64,000 bases of DNA. It comes from Amphritea opalescens. Lineage in GTDB: Bacteria > Pseudomonadota > Gammaproteobacteria > Pseudomonadales > Balneatricaceae. Location of the stretch: assembly GCF_003957515.1 (NCBI RefSeq), contig NZ_RQXW01000018.1:20841-84840 (forward strand), given 5' to 3'. Positions 17,867-28,208 of the stretch are shown here, one piece after another; the first letter of the stretch is position 1, and the number at the start of each line of letters is the position of its first letter. Under the pieces are notes generated by a model, which searched no databases, had not been told where the DNA came from, and worked only from the letters and a program-made list of their open reading frames with translations. The position numbers and the translations under genes are program-made.

Positions 17867-18696
17867 GTGTTCTAGAGACTACCCGTGAAGTGATGCGACG
17901 GGATCAGGTATGGCCGTTTTTGCAGGATAATGAAACCCAGGTGGATATCTCCCATCAGGTGTTGCTGTATGTTGAAGGACTTAATCTCAGCTTCGATGGC
18001 TTTAAAGCACTGAATGATCTGAACCTATATATCAATGATGGCGAGTTGCGCTGCCTGATCGGTGCCAACGGGGCGGGTAAAACCACCTTGATGGATGTGA
18101 TTACCGGTAAAACCCAGTGTGATAGTGGCACGGTCTATTTTGGTCAGTCGATCAACCTGCTGAATAAAGATGAAGCGGAGATCGCGCAACTAGGGATCGG
18201 CCGTAAGTTTCAGAAACCAACGGTCTTTGAAGCCCATACGGTGATGGATAATCTTGAGTTATCGTTGAAGAGTAATAAAAGGGTATTGCCGACACTGTTC
18301 GCCAGCTTAACCGGTGAAGAGTATGACCGTATCGATGAGGTATTAGAAACCATCGGCCTAAAGGGTGAACGGATGCTACTGGCCGGCTCGCTGTCTCACG
18401 GTCAAAAGCAGTGGTTAGAGATTGGCATGTTACTGATGGCGAATCCCCGTTTGTTGCTGGTGGATGAGCCGGTGGCCGGGATGACGATTCAGGAAGGTGA
18501 GCGTACCGCTGAACTCCTGACGTCACTGGCCGGTGAGCGCACCGTGGTGGTGGTTGAGCATGATATGGAGTTTGTCCGTAGTATCGCGCGCACGGTGACG
18601 GTATTGCATCAGGGCTCGGTGTTGGCGGAAGGCTCGATGGACGATATTCAGAATAATCAGGATGTCATTGAAGTGTATTTGGGAGAAGCGCCATGA
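17863..18696 (+). CDS. urtD: Urea ABC transporter ATP-binding protein UrtD
   Basis: LivG-type ATPase of 277 aa with Walker A GANGAGKTT, signature LSHGQKQWLEIGM and Walker B LLLVDEP. The signature reads LSHGQ, usual for UrtD and LivG, not LSGGQ. An N-terminal extension of about 35 residues precedes the ABC fold. Overlaps urtC and urtE by 4 bp. Confidence 0.95.
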   Translation: MSVLETTREVMRRDQVWPFLQDNETQVDISHQVLLYVEGLNLSFDGFKALNDLNLYINDGELRCLIGANGAGKTTLMDVITGKTQCDSGTVYFGQSINLLNKDEAEIAQLGIGRKFQKPTVFEAHTVMDNLELSLKSNKRVLPTLFASLTGEEYDRIDEVLETIGLKGERMLLAGSLSHGQKQWLEIGMLLMANPRLLLVDEPVAGMTIQEGERTAELLTSLAGERTVVVVEHDMEFVRSIARTVTVLHQGSVLAEGSMDDIQNNQDVIEVYLGEAP

Positions 18697-19388
18697 TCAG
18701 TATCAACCACGTTAATCAGGTTTATGGCGGCACACAGATACTCTGGGATCTTAATTTAGATATTAAGGCCGGTTCCTGTACCTGTATTATGGGCCGAAAT
18801 GGAGTGGGTAAAACCACGCTGCTGAAATGTATTATGGGGCTACTGCCGGTGAGTAGCGGTGAGATTCTGCTACAAGGTGAACCGCTGCAAATGCAAAAAG
18901 CGGAATACCGCGCCTCCGCTGGTATAGGCTATGTGCCACAGGGGCGTGATATTTTCCCCTTACTGACCGTCGAGGAAAACCTAAAGATTGGTTTGCCGAT
19001 TCGTAAAGACGGGGCCAAAGAGGTACCGGAAAAGATTTTTGAGCTGTTTCCCGTATTGAAAGAGATGCTACAGCGGCGGGGGGGAGACCTTTCCGGCGGC
19101 CAGCAACAGCAATTGGCTATTGGGCGGGCACTGGTACTGGAACCAAAAGTACTTATTTTGGATGAACCTAACGAAGGGATACAGCCGAATATTGTTAAAC
19201 AGATTGGAGATGTTATTCTAAAACTCAATAAAGAAGAGGGGCTGACGGTGATTCTGGTTGAACAAAAGTTAGGTTTTGCCCGTCGAGTGGGTGAAGAGTT
19301 CAGATTAATGGAACGTGGTCGTGTAGTAGCTAGCGATCGAATGGATAATCTGAGTGAGGATCTTATCCGTCAATATCTGGCGGTTTAA
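18693..19388 (+). CDS. urtE: Urea ABC transporter ATP-binding protein UrtE
   Basis: LivF-type ATPase of 231 aa with Walker A GRNGVGKTT, signature LSGGQQQQLAIGRAL and Walker B LILDEPNEG. The PNEGIQP segment is typical of UrtE. Last transporter gene; ureD begins 3 bp after its stop, so transport and urease are probably cotranscribed. Confidence 0.95.
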   Translation: MISINHVNQVYGGTQILWDLNLDIKAGSCTCIMGRNGVGKTTLLKCIMGLLPVSSGEILLQGEPLQMQKAEYRASAGIGYVPQGRDIFPLLTVEENLKIGLPIRKDGAKEVPEKIFELFPVLKEMLQRRGGDLSGGQQQQLAIGRALVLEPKVLILDEPNEGIQPNIVKQIGDVILKLNKEEGLTVILVEQKLGFARRVGEEFRLMERGRVVASDRMDNLSEDLIRQYLAV

Positions 19389-19391
19389 TCG

Positions 19392-20315
19392 ATGAATAAC
19401 CTGTCCCAGTCCCTATCCGCATCCATTTCAGAAGATGCGCCCAATGTGCTGCCTAAAGCCTCGGCGTGGAATGCAGAGCTTTCATTACAGTTTGGCCGCA
19501 CCGCCCGCGGCTCGGTGTTGCAACGGGCCGACCATCGTGGGCCGCTGTACGTACAGAAAGCGTTTTATCCGGAAGGGCCCGATCTCGCTCAGGTTTATCT
19601 ACTCCATCCTCCGGGTGGTTTAGTCTCTGGTGATCGTCTGGAAATCACCGTGAATACCGGCGCGGATAGCCATGCGTTGCTGACGACCCCCGGAGCGGGT
19701 CGAGTCTATCGCGCCCGTCCCGATCGCGCCTTACAGCATCAGATCAATACCCTCAATTTAAGTCCCGGTAGCTCGATTGAATGGCTGCCGCTGGAAACCA
19801 TCCTTTATCCCGATGCTTGTACGCGCCTGGATACCCGTGTGAACTTAGCGGATAACGCGCATTTCATTGGCTGGGAGATTACCAGTCTTGGGTTACCCAA
19901 TCGGGACCTCCCCTTTAGCGATGGAAGTCTGTCGCAGACACTGCAAATCAATCGTGGCGAACGTATTTTATTGCGCGAGCGGTTACAGATTGATGAGCAG
20001 AATCGGGGACTGCTACAGGGCAGTGCCGGTTTGCGCGGCAAACCCGTGACCGGTCTGATGGTCGCGGGGCCATTTGACCTAGCGATGGATGAAAACACTG
20101 AACATTCCATTGAACCGCTGATTCAACAGCTACGTCAGCATGCCCAAGATTGCGGTGCGCTGGCCGCGGTGAGCTTGACCGGTGAGTTTTTGACTATTCG
20201 CTACCTAGGCGATCAGACCGATTTAGCGATGCAGCTGTTTGTGCGCTGCTGGCATGAGATTCGCCCCGAATTGTTAGGCCGTGCTGGTTGTGAACCTCGT
20301 ATCTGGGCAACCTGA
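19392..20315 (+). CDS. ureD: Urease accessory protein UreD
   Basis: UreD (UreH) of 307 aa, part of the UreDFG chaperone complex that delivers nickel to the urease apoprotein. Family features: FGRTARGSVLQRADHRGPLYVQKAF (in part), HPPGGLVSGD, the TTPGAGRVYR segment, and PDACTRLDTR. Follows urtE by 3 bp and precedes ureA by 57 bp. A possible Shine-Dalgarno sequence is weak, in line with coupling to urtE. Confidence 0.95.
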   Translation: MNNLSQSLSASISEDAPNVLPKASAWNAELSLQFGRTARGSVLQRADHRGPLYVQKAFYPEGPDLAQVYLLHPPGGLVSGDRLEITVNTGADSHALLTTPGAGRVYRARPDRALQHQINTLNLSPGSSIEWLPLETILYPDACTRLDTRVNLADNAHFIGWEITSLGLPNRDLPFSDGSLSQTLQINRGERILLRERLQIDEQNRGLLQGSAGLRGKPVTGLMVAGPFDLAMDENTEHSIEPLIQQLRQHAQDCGALAAVSLTGEFLTIRYLGDQTDLAMQLFVRCWHEIRPELLGRAGCEPRIWAT

Positions 20316-20372
20316 TAACGATGTTAATCATCACCAGTACGCTATGAACGAGATACGTTAAAAGGATCGATT

Positions 20373-20675
20373 ATGGAACTGCTGCCAAGAGAGAAAGATA
20401 AACTGCTGGTCTTTACCGCTGCATTATTGGCGGAACGACGTCTTAATCGAGGACTGAAACTGAACTACCCCGAAGCGATGGCATACCTGACCATGGAGAT
20501 TATGGAAGGCGCTCGCGATGGTAAAACCGTGGCTGAATTGATGGGCTACGGCAAAACCCTATTGACGGCGGATCAAGTGATGCCGGGGGTGATCGAACTG
20601 ATTCAAGAAGTTCAGGTGGAAGCGACCTTTCCCGATGGCACCAAGTTGGTGACCGTTCATAACCCGATCTGTTGA
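20373..20675 (+). CDS. ureA: Urease gamma subunit
   Basis: A 100-aa gamma subunit, full length for the family ([40 protein letters not shown]). Forms the urease heterotrimer with UreB and UreC. AAAGGATCG precedes the start. Confidence 0.97.
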   Translation: MELLPREKDKLLVFTAALLAERRLNRGLKLNYPEAMAYLTMEIMEGARDGKTVAELMGYGKTLLTADQVMPGVIELIQEVQVEATFPDGTKLVTVHNPIC

Positions 20676-20687
20676 GAGGAGATAACC

Positions 20688-21011
20688 ATGATTCCCGGAG
20701 AAATTCAGCCTGCGAAAGGCGATATTCTGCTCAATGAGGGACGCAAAATCGTGTCTCTTCGGGTCGAAAACCGTGGCGACCGTCCGGTTCAGATAGGTTC
20801 CCATTATCATTTTTATGAAGTGAATCCGGCGCTGGAGTTTGAGCGAGAAAAAACCCGAGGTTTCCGCCTTAATATCGCCTCCGGTACCGCGGTGCGTTTT
20901 GAGCCGGGGCAGGGGCGCGAAGTCGAGTTGGTTGAATATGCGGGTAGTCGCACCGTCTATGGTTTTCGCGGCGAAGTGATGGGGCCGTTGGATGCGGAGG
21001 ATACGCTATGA
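20688..21011 (+). CDS. ureB: Urease beta subunit
   Basis: A 107-aa beta subunit ([31 protein letters not shown]; the [10 protein letters not shown] end). AGAGGAG precedes the start. Overlaps ureC by 4 bp (ATGA). Confidence 0.97.
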   Translation: MIPGEIQPAKGDILLNEGRKIVSLRVENRGDRPVQIGSHYHFYEVNPALEFEREKTRGFRLNIASGTAVRFEPGQGREVELVEYAGSRTVYGFRGEVMGPLDAEDTL

Positions 21012-22714
21012 GTAAGATGGATCGTACGGCCTATGCGCAGATGTTTGGCCCAACCACCGGTGACCGTGTCCGCCTAGGGGATACCGAGTTATGGATCGAG
21101 GTCGAAAAAGATTTTACCACCTACGGTGATGAAGTTAAGTTTGGTGGTGGCAAGGTTATCCGTGATGGTCAGGGGCAGAGCCAGTGTGGCAATGATATCG
21201 CCGTTGATCTGGTGATCACCAATGCGCTGGTGCTGGATCACTGGGGGATTGTTAAGGGGGATGTGGGCATCCGCGAAGGCCGTATTTTTAAAGTCGGCAA
21301 AGCGGGTAACCCCGATACCCAGGATAACGTTGATATTGTGATTGGCCCCGGCACCGAAGTGATCGCCGGAGAGGGTAGCATTCTGACGGCCGGTGGTATT
21401 GATGCGCATATTCATTTTATCTGTCCACAGCAGATCGATGAGGCATTGATGTCCGGTGTGACCACTATGTTGGGCGGGGGTACTGGCCCCGCGACAGGTA
21501 CTAATGCGACCACCTGTACACCGGGCCCTTGGAATATCGGTAAAATGTTGCAAGCGACCGACTCGATGCCGATGAACTTTGGTTTTCTCGGTAAGGGCAA
21601 TGGCAGTTTACCAAAACCACTGGAAGATCAGTTGGAAGCCGGTGCCTGTGGCTTGAAGCTCCATGAAGATTGGGGCACCACGCCGGCATCGATTGATAAC
21701 TGTCTCTCGGTTGCCGATCAATATGATGTTCAGGTGGCGATCCATACCGATACGCTAAACGAGTCTGGCTTTGTCGATGATACCTTGGCGGCGTTCAAAG
21801 ACCGGGTGATCCACACCTACCATACGGAAGGGGCTGGTGGTGGCCATGCGCCGGATATTATCCGCGCCTGTGCTTACCCGAATGTACTGCCCTCATCGAC
21901 CAACCCGACGCGACCCTTCACCCGAAATACCGTCGATGAACACCTAGATATGCTAATGGTATGTCACCATCTGGATAGCAATATCCCTGAAGATGTGGCC
22001 TTTGCCGATTCCCGTATTCGCAAAGAAACCATCGCGGCGGAAGATCTATTCCATGATCGCGGAGCTTTCAGCATGATCTCCTCGGATTCGCAGGCGATGG
22101 GGCGTGTGGGTGAGGTGGTGACCCGAACCTGGCAAACCGCCCATAAGATGAAAACGCAGTTTGGTTTGCTGCCTGAGGATGAAGCCTTAGGTTGTGATAA
22201 TTTCCGTGCTCGCCGTTACATTGCTAAATACACCATTAATCCAGCGATTGCCCATGGTATCTCCCATGAGGTTGGCTCGATTGAACCGGGTAAACTGGCT
22301 GATTTAGTGCTGTGGAAACCCGCTTTTTTCGGCGTGAAACCATCGTTAATCATCAAAGGGGGCATGATAGCGGCGGCGCCGATGGGCGACCCTAATGCTT
22401 CGATTCCCACCCCGCAACCGGTGCATTACCGTCCGATGTTTGGCTCTTATGGGCAGGCGCCGGCGAAAACCTCGGTTACCTTTGTCTCGGGTGCCGCACT
22501 GGAGCGCGATATTGGCACCAGCTTAGGGCTTAATCGACGGCTGGTGGCCTGTTGTAATACCCGCAATATCGGTAAGAAAGATATGGTGCACAATAGCTGG
22601 ATGCCGAATATTACCGTCGATCCACAAACCTATGAGGTCCGTGCAGACGGTGAATTGCTCACCTGTGAGCCCGCTGACGTGCTGCCATTGGCCCAGTTAT
22701 ATAATCTGTTCTGA
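21008..22714 (+). CDS. ureC: Urease alpha subunit (catalytic)
   Basis: A 568-aa catalytic subunit that hydrolyses urea to ammonia and carbamate at a dinickel site. All key residues sit at the standard Klebsiella numbering: nickel ligands His134 and His136 (HIHF), the carbamylated bridging Lys217 (GLKLHEDWG), catalytic His320 (MVCHHLD) and nickel ligand Asp360 (SSDSQAMGR). Full length, no sign of decay. Confidence 0.98.
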   Translation: MSKMDRTAYAQMFGPTTGDRVRLGDTELWIEVEKDFTTYGDEVKFGGGKVIRDGQGQSQCGNDIAVDLVITNALVLDHWGIVKGDVGIREGRIFKVGKAGNPDTQDNVDIVIGPGTEVIAGEGSILTAGGIDAHIHFICPQQIDEALMSGVTTMLGGGTGPATGTNATTCTPGPWNIGKMLQATDSMPMNFGFLGKGNGSLPKPLEDQLEAGACGLKLHEDWGTTPASIDNCLSVADQYDVQVAIHTDTLNESGFVDDTLAAFKDRVIHTYHTEGAGGGHAPDIIRACAYPNVLPSSTNPTRPFTRNTVDEHLDMLMVCHHLDSNIPEDVAFADSRIRKETIAAEDLFHDRGAFSMISSDSQAMGRVGEVVTRTWQTAHKMKTQFGLLPEDEALGCDNFRARRYIAKYTINPAIAHGISHEVGSIEPGKLADLVLWKPAFFGVKPSLIIKGGMIAAAPMGDPNASIPTPQPVHYRPMFGSYGQAPAKTSVTFVSGAALERDIGTSLGLNRRLVACCNTRNIGKKDMVHNSWMPNITVDPQTYEVRADGELLTCEPADVLPLAQLYNLF

Positions 22715-22757
22715 TGTCGAAAACCTTTTTTAAGATTATTTATGGTAAGGGAATGGA

Positions 22758-23204
22758 ATGCTTGAAGTTTATGAACGTTTAGGCGATCACTGCCATGGTG
22801 AGGTGTATACCACCGTGGTGTTAAGCCATGAGCAGCGTGATCGTGGTCGGTTAAAGCTGACCGGCGAAAACGGGGAAGAGGTCCGTCTATTCCTCGAACG
22901 GGGAAAACCGTTACAGGTGGGTGAATATCTAAAAACCACCTGCGGTAAATATGTTCAGGTTGAAGGCGCCGTCGAACCGGTGACCCACGCTACTTGTGAG
23001 GATTGGCATACCTTTGCGCGGGCCTGTTATCACTTGGGTAATCGGCATGTGAAACTACAGGTGGGGGAACGCTGGCTGAAAATGCAGCCCGATCATGTAC
23101 TTGAAGAGATGCTGCTATTGCTGGGGCTAACGCTGAGTCATGAGCAGGACGTATTTGTACCCGAATCAGGAGCCTACAGTCATGGCGGCCATCACCACCA
23201 CTGA
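22758..23204 (+). CDS. ureE: Urease nickel metallochaperone UreE
   Basis: A 148-aa nickel chaperone. N-terminal and metal-binding domains are recognisable (VVLSHEQRDRGRLKL; ACYHLGNRHV), and the C-terminus is the His-rich tail HGGHHHH. The tail is short compared with enterobacterial UreE. The DNA for the tail also encodes the start of ureF in another frame (23-bp overlap with the preferred ureF start). Confidence 0.95.
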   Translation: MLEVYERLGDHCHGEVYTTVVLSHEQRDRGRLKLTGENGEEVRLFLERGKPLQVGEYLKTTCGKYVQVEGAVEPVTHATCEDWHTFARACYHLGNRHVKLQVGERWLKMQPDHVLEEMLLLLGLTLSHEQDVFVPESGAYSHGGHHHH

Positions 23205-23862
23205 TACCGCTCTGTTAAGGTTAATGCAGCTGAGTAGTGTTAGCTTACCAATCGGTGGCTATGCCTTCTCACAAGGGCTGGAATATGCCATTGAAGCCGG
23301 CTGGATCAAACGGTCTGATCAGGTAGCACAGTGGTTAGAGCAACAGCTGTTGTACTCGGTGGCGCAAACGGATCTGCCGATACTAAAGCGCACCATGGAG
23401 GCGATGGCTCAGCAGGATCATGTTGCGCTGTTGCGTTGTAATGATCTGGCATTGGCCTGTCGAGAAACCCGTGAACTCAGGCTAACGGATAGTGCCATGG
23501 GTGAGGCGATGAATCGCTTGCTGGTCAGCTTAGGATTACCGCAGCCGCTACCGACATCCGGTGAGTTAAGCTATGTGGTGCTGTTTGGCATTGCGGCGCA
23601 AAACTGGCAGATCGATTACGCGGTGGCTGCGTTGGGATTCCTTTGGTCATGGTTAGAAAATCAGGTAGCGGCGGCCACTAAGCTGGTGCCATTAGGGCAA
23701 ACCCAAGCACAGCAGTTATTGGTTGAACTGCAGCCTCTGCTACCACAGGCGATCAGTCGCGCAGCATCAGTAGAAGAAGATGACATTGGTAATGGTCTGC
23801 AGGGGTTGGCAATCGCCAGTGCCGGCCATGAAACGCAGTATTCAAGGTTATTCCGCTCTTGA
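23182..23862 (+). CDS. ureF: Urease accessory protein UreF
   Basis: UreF, about 226 aa, acts with UreD and UreG in nickel insertion. The family segment LSSVSLPIGGYAFSQGLE is near the N-terminus. The ATG at 23182 (MAAITTTD) is preferred: AGGAG lies 9-10 nt upstream and family proteins start close to this point. The frame is also open back to an ATG at 23140, which would add 14 residues. The start overlaps the His-tail codons of ureE. Confidence 0.94.
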   Translation: MAAITTTDTALLRLMQLSSVSLPIGGYAFSQGLEYAIEAGWIKRSDQVAQWLEQQLLYSVAQTDLPILKRTMEAMAQQDHVALLRCNDLALACRETRELRLTDSAMGEAMNRLLVSLGLPQPLPTSGELSYVVLFGIAAQNWQIDYAVAALGFLWSWLENQVAAATKLVPLGQTQAQQLLVELQPLLPQAISRAASVEEDDIGNGLQGLAIASAGHETQYSRLFRS

Positions 23863-23892
23863 TCCAATCAACAGCGGTTATTCAGGAGAGTT

Positions 23893-24567
23893 ATGTTGAG
23901 CACAGAGACACAGGCAGACAATCATAAGCAAAAACAAACACTACGAATTGGCGTGGGTGGTCCCGTCGGCTCCGGTAAAACAGCGCTGCTGCGTTCGCTT
24001 TGTTCGGCGATGCGGGAGTATTACGATATTGCGGTTGTCACTAACGATATCTATACCAAGGAAGATGCGAAGTTTTTGACTGAACATGAAGCCCTCGATG
24101 CTGATCGTATTATTGGTGTGGAAACCGGTGGTTGTCCCCATACGGCAATCCGCGAAGATGCTTCGATGAATCTAGCCGCCATTGACCAACTGCTAGCCCG
24201 TCATGGCGAATTGGATGTGGTGTTTGTCGAGAGCGGAGGGGATAACCTGAGCGCGACATTCAGCCCCGAACTGTCAGACCTAACCATCTATGTGATCGAT
24301 GTATCCGCCGGCGATAAAATTCCCCGTAAAGGTGGCCCCGGTATTACCCGTTCCGATCTGTTAGTGATTAATAAAACCGATTTAGCACCGTTAGTAGGCG
24401 CGTCACTCGAGGTGATGGATGTCGATGCCAAGCGGATGCGAGGGGAGCGTCCCTTCGTGTTTTCAAATCTGAAAAAAGCCGAAGGCCTGCAGCAGATTAT
24501 TGATTTCATCGTGTCCGAAGGGATGCTTGAACCGAAACAGCTGCCGCCCGTTAAGGCTGTCGTTTAA
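23893..24567 (+). CDS. ureG: Urease accessory GTPase UreG
   Basis: A 224-aa SIMIBI GTPase that powers nickel transfer. Shows the P-loop [14 protein letters not shown] (from about residue 20), the metal-binding [12 protein letters not shown] segment with the conserved Cys-Pro-His, and NKTDLAP for guanine recognition. Preceded by AGGAGAG. Confidence 0.97.
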   Translation: MLSTETQADNHKQKQTLRIGVGGPVGSGKTALLRSLCSAMREYYDIAVVTNDIYTKEDAKFLTEHEALDADRIIGVETGGCPHTAIREDASMNLAAIDQLLARHGELDVVFVESGGDNLSATFSPELSDLTIYVIDVSAGDKIPRKGGPGITRSDLLVINKTDLAPLVGASLEVMDVDAKRMRGERPFVFSNLKKAEGLQQIIDFIVSEGMLEPKQLPPVKAVV

Positions 24568-24596
24568 TATTGAGTTAGACTTTTAAGGAGCACACT

Positions 24597-25190
24597 ATGA
24601 ATAAACGCAATCAACTACGCCTGGTAACTTTAGGTGCGGCGTTAGCACCCCTGTCGGCGATGGCCCATACCGGTCATGAAGTGTCTGGTTTTTTTCAGGG
24701 TATTGCGCATCCACTGACCGGTGCTGATCATCTATTGGTGATGTTAGCGGTGGGCTTATTAGCCGCAGGCCGAAGCCGTGTGGGTGGTCTGAATCGTGAA
24801 AGCATCGCTATCCCCGCCGCGTTTCTCTTCGCCATGGTAGGCGGTACCCTGTTAGCGCTGGCCGGTGTGGCAGTGCCTTTTGTTGAACAGGGGATTGTTG
24901 TCTCTGTGATGGCAGCCGGTGTGTTATTAGCGTTGGCGGTGCGATTCTCGCTAGTTATGGGCGCTGTTGTCGCGGCCTCTTTTGCCCTATTCCATGGTTT
25001 AGCACATGGTGCAGAGCTACCGTTGGCCGCCAGTCCGTTGGGCTATATTGCCGGCTTTATGATCAGCACCGCTGCACTGTTGATGGCAGGCACTAAGTTA
25101 GGCCAACTGGCGGATAGCTACAGCCTAGGCTTGATCTCCCGCATTGCCGGTGTTGCCGTGGCTGCGTTTGGTATCGCTGTGGCCGTGTAA
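24597..25190 (+). CDS. ureJ: HupE/UreJ-type nickel permease
   Basis: A 197-aa membrane protein of the HupE/UreJ family that probably imports nickel. It has a signal-like N-terminus (cleavage near SAMA), the metal-binding motif HPLTGADHLLVMLAVG near the start of the first helix, a second HGLAHGAE motif, and about six hydrophobic segments. It follows ureG by 29 bp with AAGGAG in front, so it completes the urease operon. The substrate is inferred from the family and its position. Confidence 0.9.
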   Translation: MNKRNQLRLVTLGAALAPLSAMAHTGHEVSGFFQGIAHPLTGADHLLVMLAVGLLAAGRSRVGGLNRESIAIPAAFLFAMVGGTLLALAGVAVPFVEQGIVVSVMAAGVLLALAVRFSLVMGAVVAASFALFHGLAHGAELPLAASPLGYIAGFMISTAALLMAGTKLGQLADSYSLGLISRIAGVAVAAFGIAVAV

Positions 25191-25360
25191 ACGCTAGCGC
25201 GTTAAATGGTTAGGTTATCTGGTGGTGGCAGGTATTAGCACTGCTGGGTAATCAATGAGACTCGGTGTATCAGTCACGCCGGTCGTTATGAATGATGACT
25301 TTAAGTTACTTTAATTGTCGCTCGAACGCTTAAATCCCTCCCAGCTTAACCCGCAAGATT

Positions 25361-26299
25361 TTACACCCTAAAGCCGACATTGAGTGTTTCTAGGGTGTGG
25401 GTTAACTCTTCAAATACTAAATTTCTCAACCACATATGCGCCGGATCTTTGAGGTAGCGTTCATGCCAGATAATCGAGTAGGTAAAGCCTTTTTGCGGCA
25501 TCGGGAAGGGGAGTATTTTCAACTGGTATTGCTCGGCAAAGCTAATGGCTAAACCGTAGGGCACGGTGAGAATAAGATCACTTTGCGAGATGATCGCCAG
25601 TGCCGCCACAAAGTGGGGTACCCGCAATGCGATCCGCCGTTTAAGCCCCCGTTCCTCTAACAGATAATCAATGGCACCTTTACGTGCACCGCCCATCGTA
25701 ATCAGCGCATGGGGATAGTTGGCATACTGCGCCAAATCCAGCCCCTGCTCGGCTGCAGGGTGGTCATTGCGAACCACGCAGACAAATTGGTCACTACCCA
25801 CCCCTCGTCCATGAATCGCCGCTGGAGCATCCTTTATCGTGCAGGTGGCGAGGTCAATATCATGTTGATCTAGCTCCTGCAGTAAGCTTTCCTGCCAAGG
25901 GACAATCTCTAAGTTAACGCCGGGGGCTTCAGCGCGTAATCGTTTGATTACCGGCGGTAGTAGCACCTGAGCACCGTAGTCGGTGGTGGCTAATCTGAAA
26001 TTCTGGGTTGCGGTTTCCGGCGTGAAGGTCGCTGGGGTAATCAGATGACTCAGATCCTGCAGGGATTGGCGCAGTTGTAGGGCCAGCGCCTCTGCACGGG
26101 GGGTCGGGATGAGTCCCTTGGGTGTACGGGTAAATAAGGGATCATTAAACAGTGTACGCAGCCGAGCGAGGTTACGACTGATCGCCGGCTGAGTCAGATT
26201 TAATCGGCCGGCGGCTCGGGTAACACTGCGCTCTTCGAGTAATACTTGAAAGACGGGTAAGAGATTGAGGTCGGTGCCGGAAAGGTTATCGGTATTCAT
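25361..26299 (-). CDS. LysR-family transcriptional regulator
   Basis: A 312-aa LysR regulator. The N-terminal winged helix (LPVFQVLLEERSVTRAAGRL, then LTQPAISRNLARLRTLFND) is NodD/SyrM-like, and residues about 95-300 form the effector-binding domain. Divergent from the oxidoreductase at 26406 across about 106 bp that include a LysR-box-like repeat (26333-26347). It probably controls that oxidoreductase and possibly the DJ-1 gene. The effector is unknown. Confidence 0.9.
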   Translation of the reverse strand: MNTDNLSGTDLNLLPVFQVLLEERSVTRAAGRLNLTQPAISRNLARLRTLFNDPLFTRTPKGLIPTPRAEALALQLRQSLQDLSHLITPATFTPETATQNFRLATTDYGAQVLLPPVIKRLRAEAPGVNLEIVPWQESLLQELDQHDIDLATCTIKDAPAAIHGRGVGSDQFVCVVRNDHPAAEQGLDLAQYANYPHALITMGGARKGAIDYLLEERGLKRRIALRVPHFVAALAIISQSDLILTVPYGLAISFAEQYQLKILPFPMPQKGFTYSIIWHERYLKDPAHMWLRNLVFEELTHTLETLNVGFRV

Positions 26300-26332
26300 T
26301 CATGATTTCTAGTTATGTTTAATATATGCCTA

Positions 26333-26347
26333 ATGCATTGGATGCAT
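26333..26347. promoter_or_regulatory. Candidate LysR-box
   Basis: ATGCATTGGATGCAT, a 5-5-5 inverted repeat with the T-N11-A layout of LysR sites, in the short divergent gap between the LysR gene and the oxidoreductase. Confidence 0.5.
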
Positions 26348-26405
26348 ATTGATAGTGAGAATAGACTACTCATCATTATCTGACAATATTTATGGAAGGT
26401 GTTAA

Positions 26406-27416
26406 ATGTATATTGAGTCTAATCGTGAAATTCAGCTTCTTCGTCGTCCTGTCGGTATCCCTTCTAAAGAAGATTTTAAGCTAGTGAGTCATCCTGTTGC
26501 TGAGCTGCAAGAGGGTGAAGTGTTGGTGAAAAATACCTGGCTTTCGGTTGATCCCTATATGCGTGGACGGATGATGGAACGCGCTAGCTATATTGAACCA
26601 TTCGCCCTCAATGAAGTGTTAAGTGGTGGGGCCGTCGGTGAAGTTGTCGAGTCTCGCAACACTGATTTTCCCGTGGGCCGTAAGGTGTCAAGCATGAATG
26701 GCTGGCGGGAATACTTTACCTCTACGGGTGATGATCTTCAGTTGTTACCGCACACTGAGATCGCGGAGCAGGCGTTCTTGAGCGTACTGGGAATGACAGG
26801 AATGACGGCATTTACGGGGCTGACCAAAATTGCAGAGTTAAAAGAGGGCGATCGCGTGTTTGTTTCCGCCGCCTCAGGTGCGGTCGGCGCGATAGTATGC
26901 CAGATCGCTAAACTCAAAGGTTGTTATGTGGCGGGTAGCGTAGGCTCGGATGAGAAAGCGCGTTATCTCTTAGATGATTTAGGCGTTGATGCGGTGGTCA
27001 ACTATAAAACGACCGACGATCTGCAGGAAAGCATTGCTAAGGCTTGTCCAGAAGGCATCGATGTCTATTTTGAGAATGTCGGCGGTGCTCACCTAGAAGC
27101 GGTATTAAACCTGATGAATGATCATGGACGTATCGCAGTTTGCGGCATGATCGATCAATACAACGCCACCACGCCACAGGCTGGACCAGCGAATTTATCC
27201 CAATTGATTATTAAGAAACTCAAAGTTCAGGGCTTTATCGTGTTTGAACACTGGGATGATTATCCAGCCTTTGTTGAGCAGATGACTCAATGGATCGAAG
27301 CGGGGAAAATTACCTGGAAAGAGACGGTTTATAACGGTATTGAACAAGCACCAGATGCCTTTATTGGCCTATTTAAGGGTGAGAATACCGGCAAGATGTT
27401 GGTAAAACTCGCTTAA
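26406..27416 (+). CDS. NADP-dependent MDR-family oxidoreductase (CurA/PTGR-like)
   Basis: A 336-aa zinc-free medium-chain reductase of the leukotriene B4 dehydrogenase/CurA family, which reduces the double bond of alpha,beta-unsaturated ketones or aldehydes. Typical segments are SVDPYMRGRM near the N-terminus, the nucleotide-binding AASGAVGAIVCQIAKLKG, and DVYFENVGG. Transcribed divergently from the LysR regulator. The ORF is complete. Detoxification of reactive carbonyls is a reasonable guess; the true substrate is unknown. Confidence 0.88.
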   Translation: MYIESNREIQLLRRPVGIPSKEDFKLVSHPVAELQEGEVLVKNTWLSVDPYMRGRMMERASYIEPFALNEVLSGGAVGEVVESRNTDFPVGRKVSSMNGWREYFTSTGDDLQLLPHTEIAEQAFLSVLGMTGMTAFTGLTKIAELKEGDRVFVSAASGAVGAIVCQIAKLKGCYVAGSVGSDEKARYLLDDLGVDAVVNYKTTDDLQESIAKACPEGIDVYFENVGGAHLEAVLNLMNDHGRIAVCGMIDQYNATTPQAGPANLSQLIIKKLKVQGFIVFEHWDDYPAFVEQMTQWIEAGKITWKETVYNGIEQAPDAFIGLFKGENTGKMLVKLA

Positions 27417-27505
27417 ACAGTCAGTGGCTCAGTTGAGCATTCGATGATTAATTAAAGTGCGGACTGATATTAAATTTAGTCGCCCGCCAGAAAGGAAAGA
27501 TTACG

Positions 27506-28186
27506 ATGAATATTTTATTTGTACTGACGTCACACGATGAGCTGGGTAATACTGGCGAGAAAACCGGTTTTTGGGTTGAAGAATTTGCCGCGCCTTATTA
27601 TGTGCTAGCGGACGCTGGCGTTAATATTACCTTGGCTTCGCCTGCCGGTGGTCAACCACCGATCGATCCGAAAAGTGCGTTGGAAGATTTCCAGACAGAG
27701 GATACCCGTCGTTTTGATCAGGATGCTGATCTGCAACAGAAGCTAGCGAACACGTTGCCATTAAATAGCGTGTCTGCCGATGATTATGATGCAATCTTTT
27801 ATCCCGGTGGCCATGGCCCAATGTGGGATCTGACTCAGAACAAAGCCTCTATTGCTTTGATTGAAACCTTTGCCCGTCAGGGTAAGCCTGTGTCAGCGGT
27901 CTGTCATGCACCGAGTGTGTTGTTAAACACTAAAGATGAGGCGGGCGAGCCACTCGTTAAGAACAAGAAGGTCACGGGCTTTACCAATACCGAAGAAGCG
28001 GCGGTCGGCTTAACCGAGGTGGTGCCATTCTTGTTGGAAGACGAGTTGAAGCAGCGCGGCGGTGTTTATTCGCAGGGACCAGACTGGGGACCTTATCTGG
28101 TTGAGGATGGTTTATTGATTACCGGCCAGAACCCAGCCTCTTCGACGCTGGTCGCGAAAGCTGTGTTAGCCCGCTTGAGCAAATAG
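27506..28186 (+). CDS. DJ-1/PfpI-family protein (class I glutamine amidotransferase-like)
   Basis: A 226-aa protein of the DJ-1/PfpI superfamily, Hsp31-like branch. The nucleophile elbow is AVCHAPSVLL with the Cys-His pair. Conserved YPGGHGPMWDL and NTEEAAVGLTEVVPFLLE support the assignment. Family roles include glyoxalase III, deglycase-like and chaperone activity. Follows the oxidoreductase by 89 bp with its own GAAAGGAAAG ribosome site. Both could deal with carbonyl stress (inference). Confidence 0.85.
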   Translation: MNILFVLTSHDELGNTGEKTGFWVEEFAAPYYVLADAGVNITLASPAGGQPPIDPKSALEDFQTEDTRRFDQDADLQQKLANTLPLNSVSADDYDAIFYPGGHGPMWDLTQNKASIALIETFARQGKPVSAVCHAPSVLLNTKDEAGEPLVKNKKVTGFTNTEEAAVGLTEVVPFLLEDELKQRGGVYSQGPDWGPYLVEDGLLITGQNPASSTLVAKAVLARLSK

Positions 28187-28208
28187 CCATTTAATAAGGT
28201 GGTGATAT

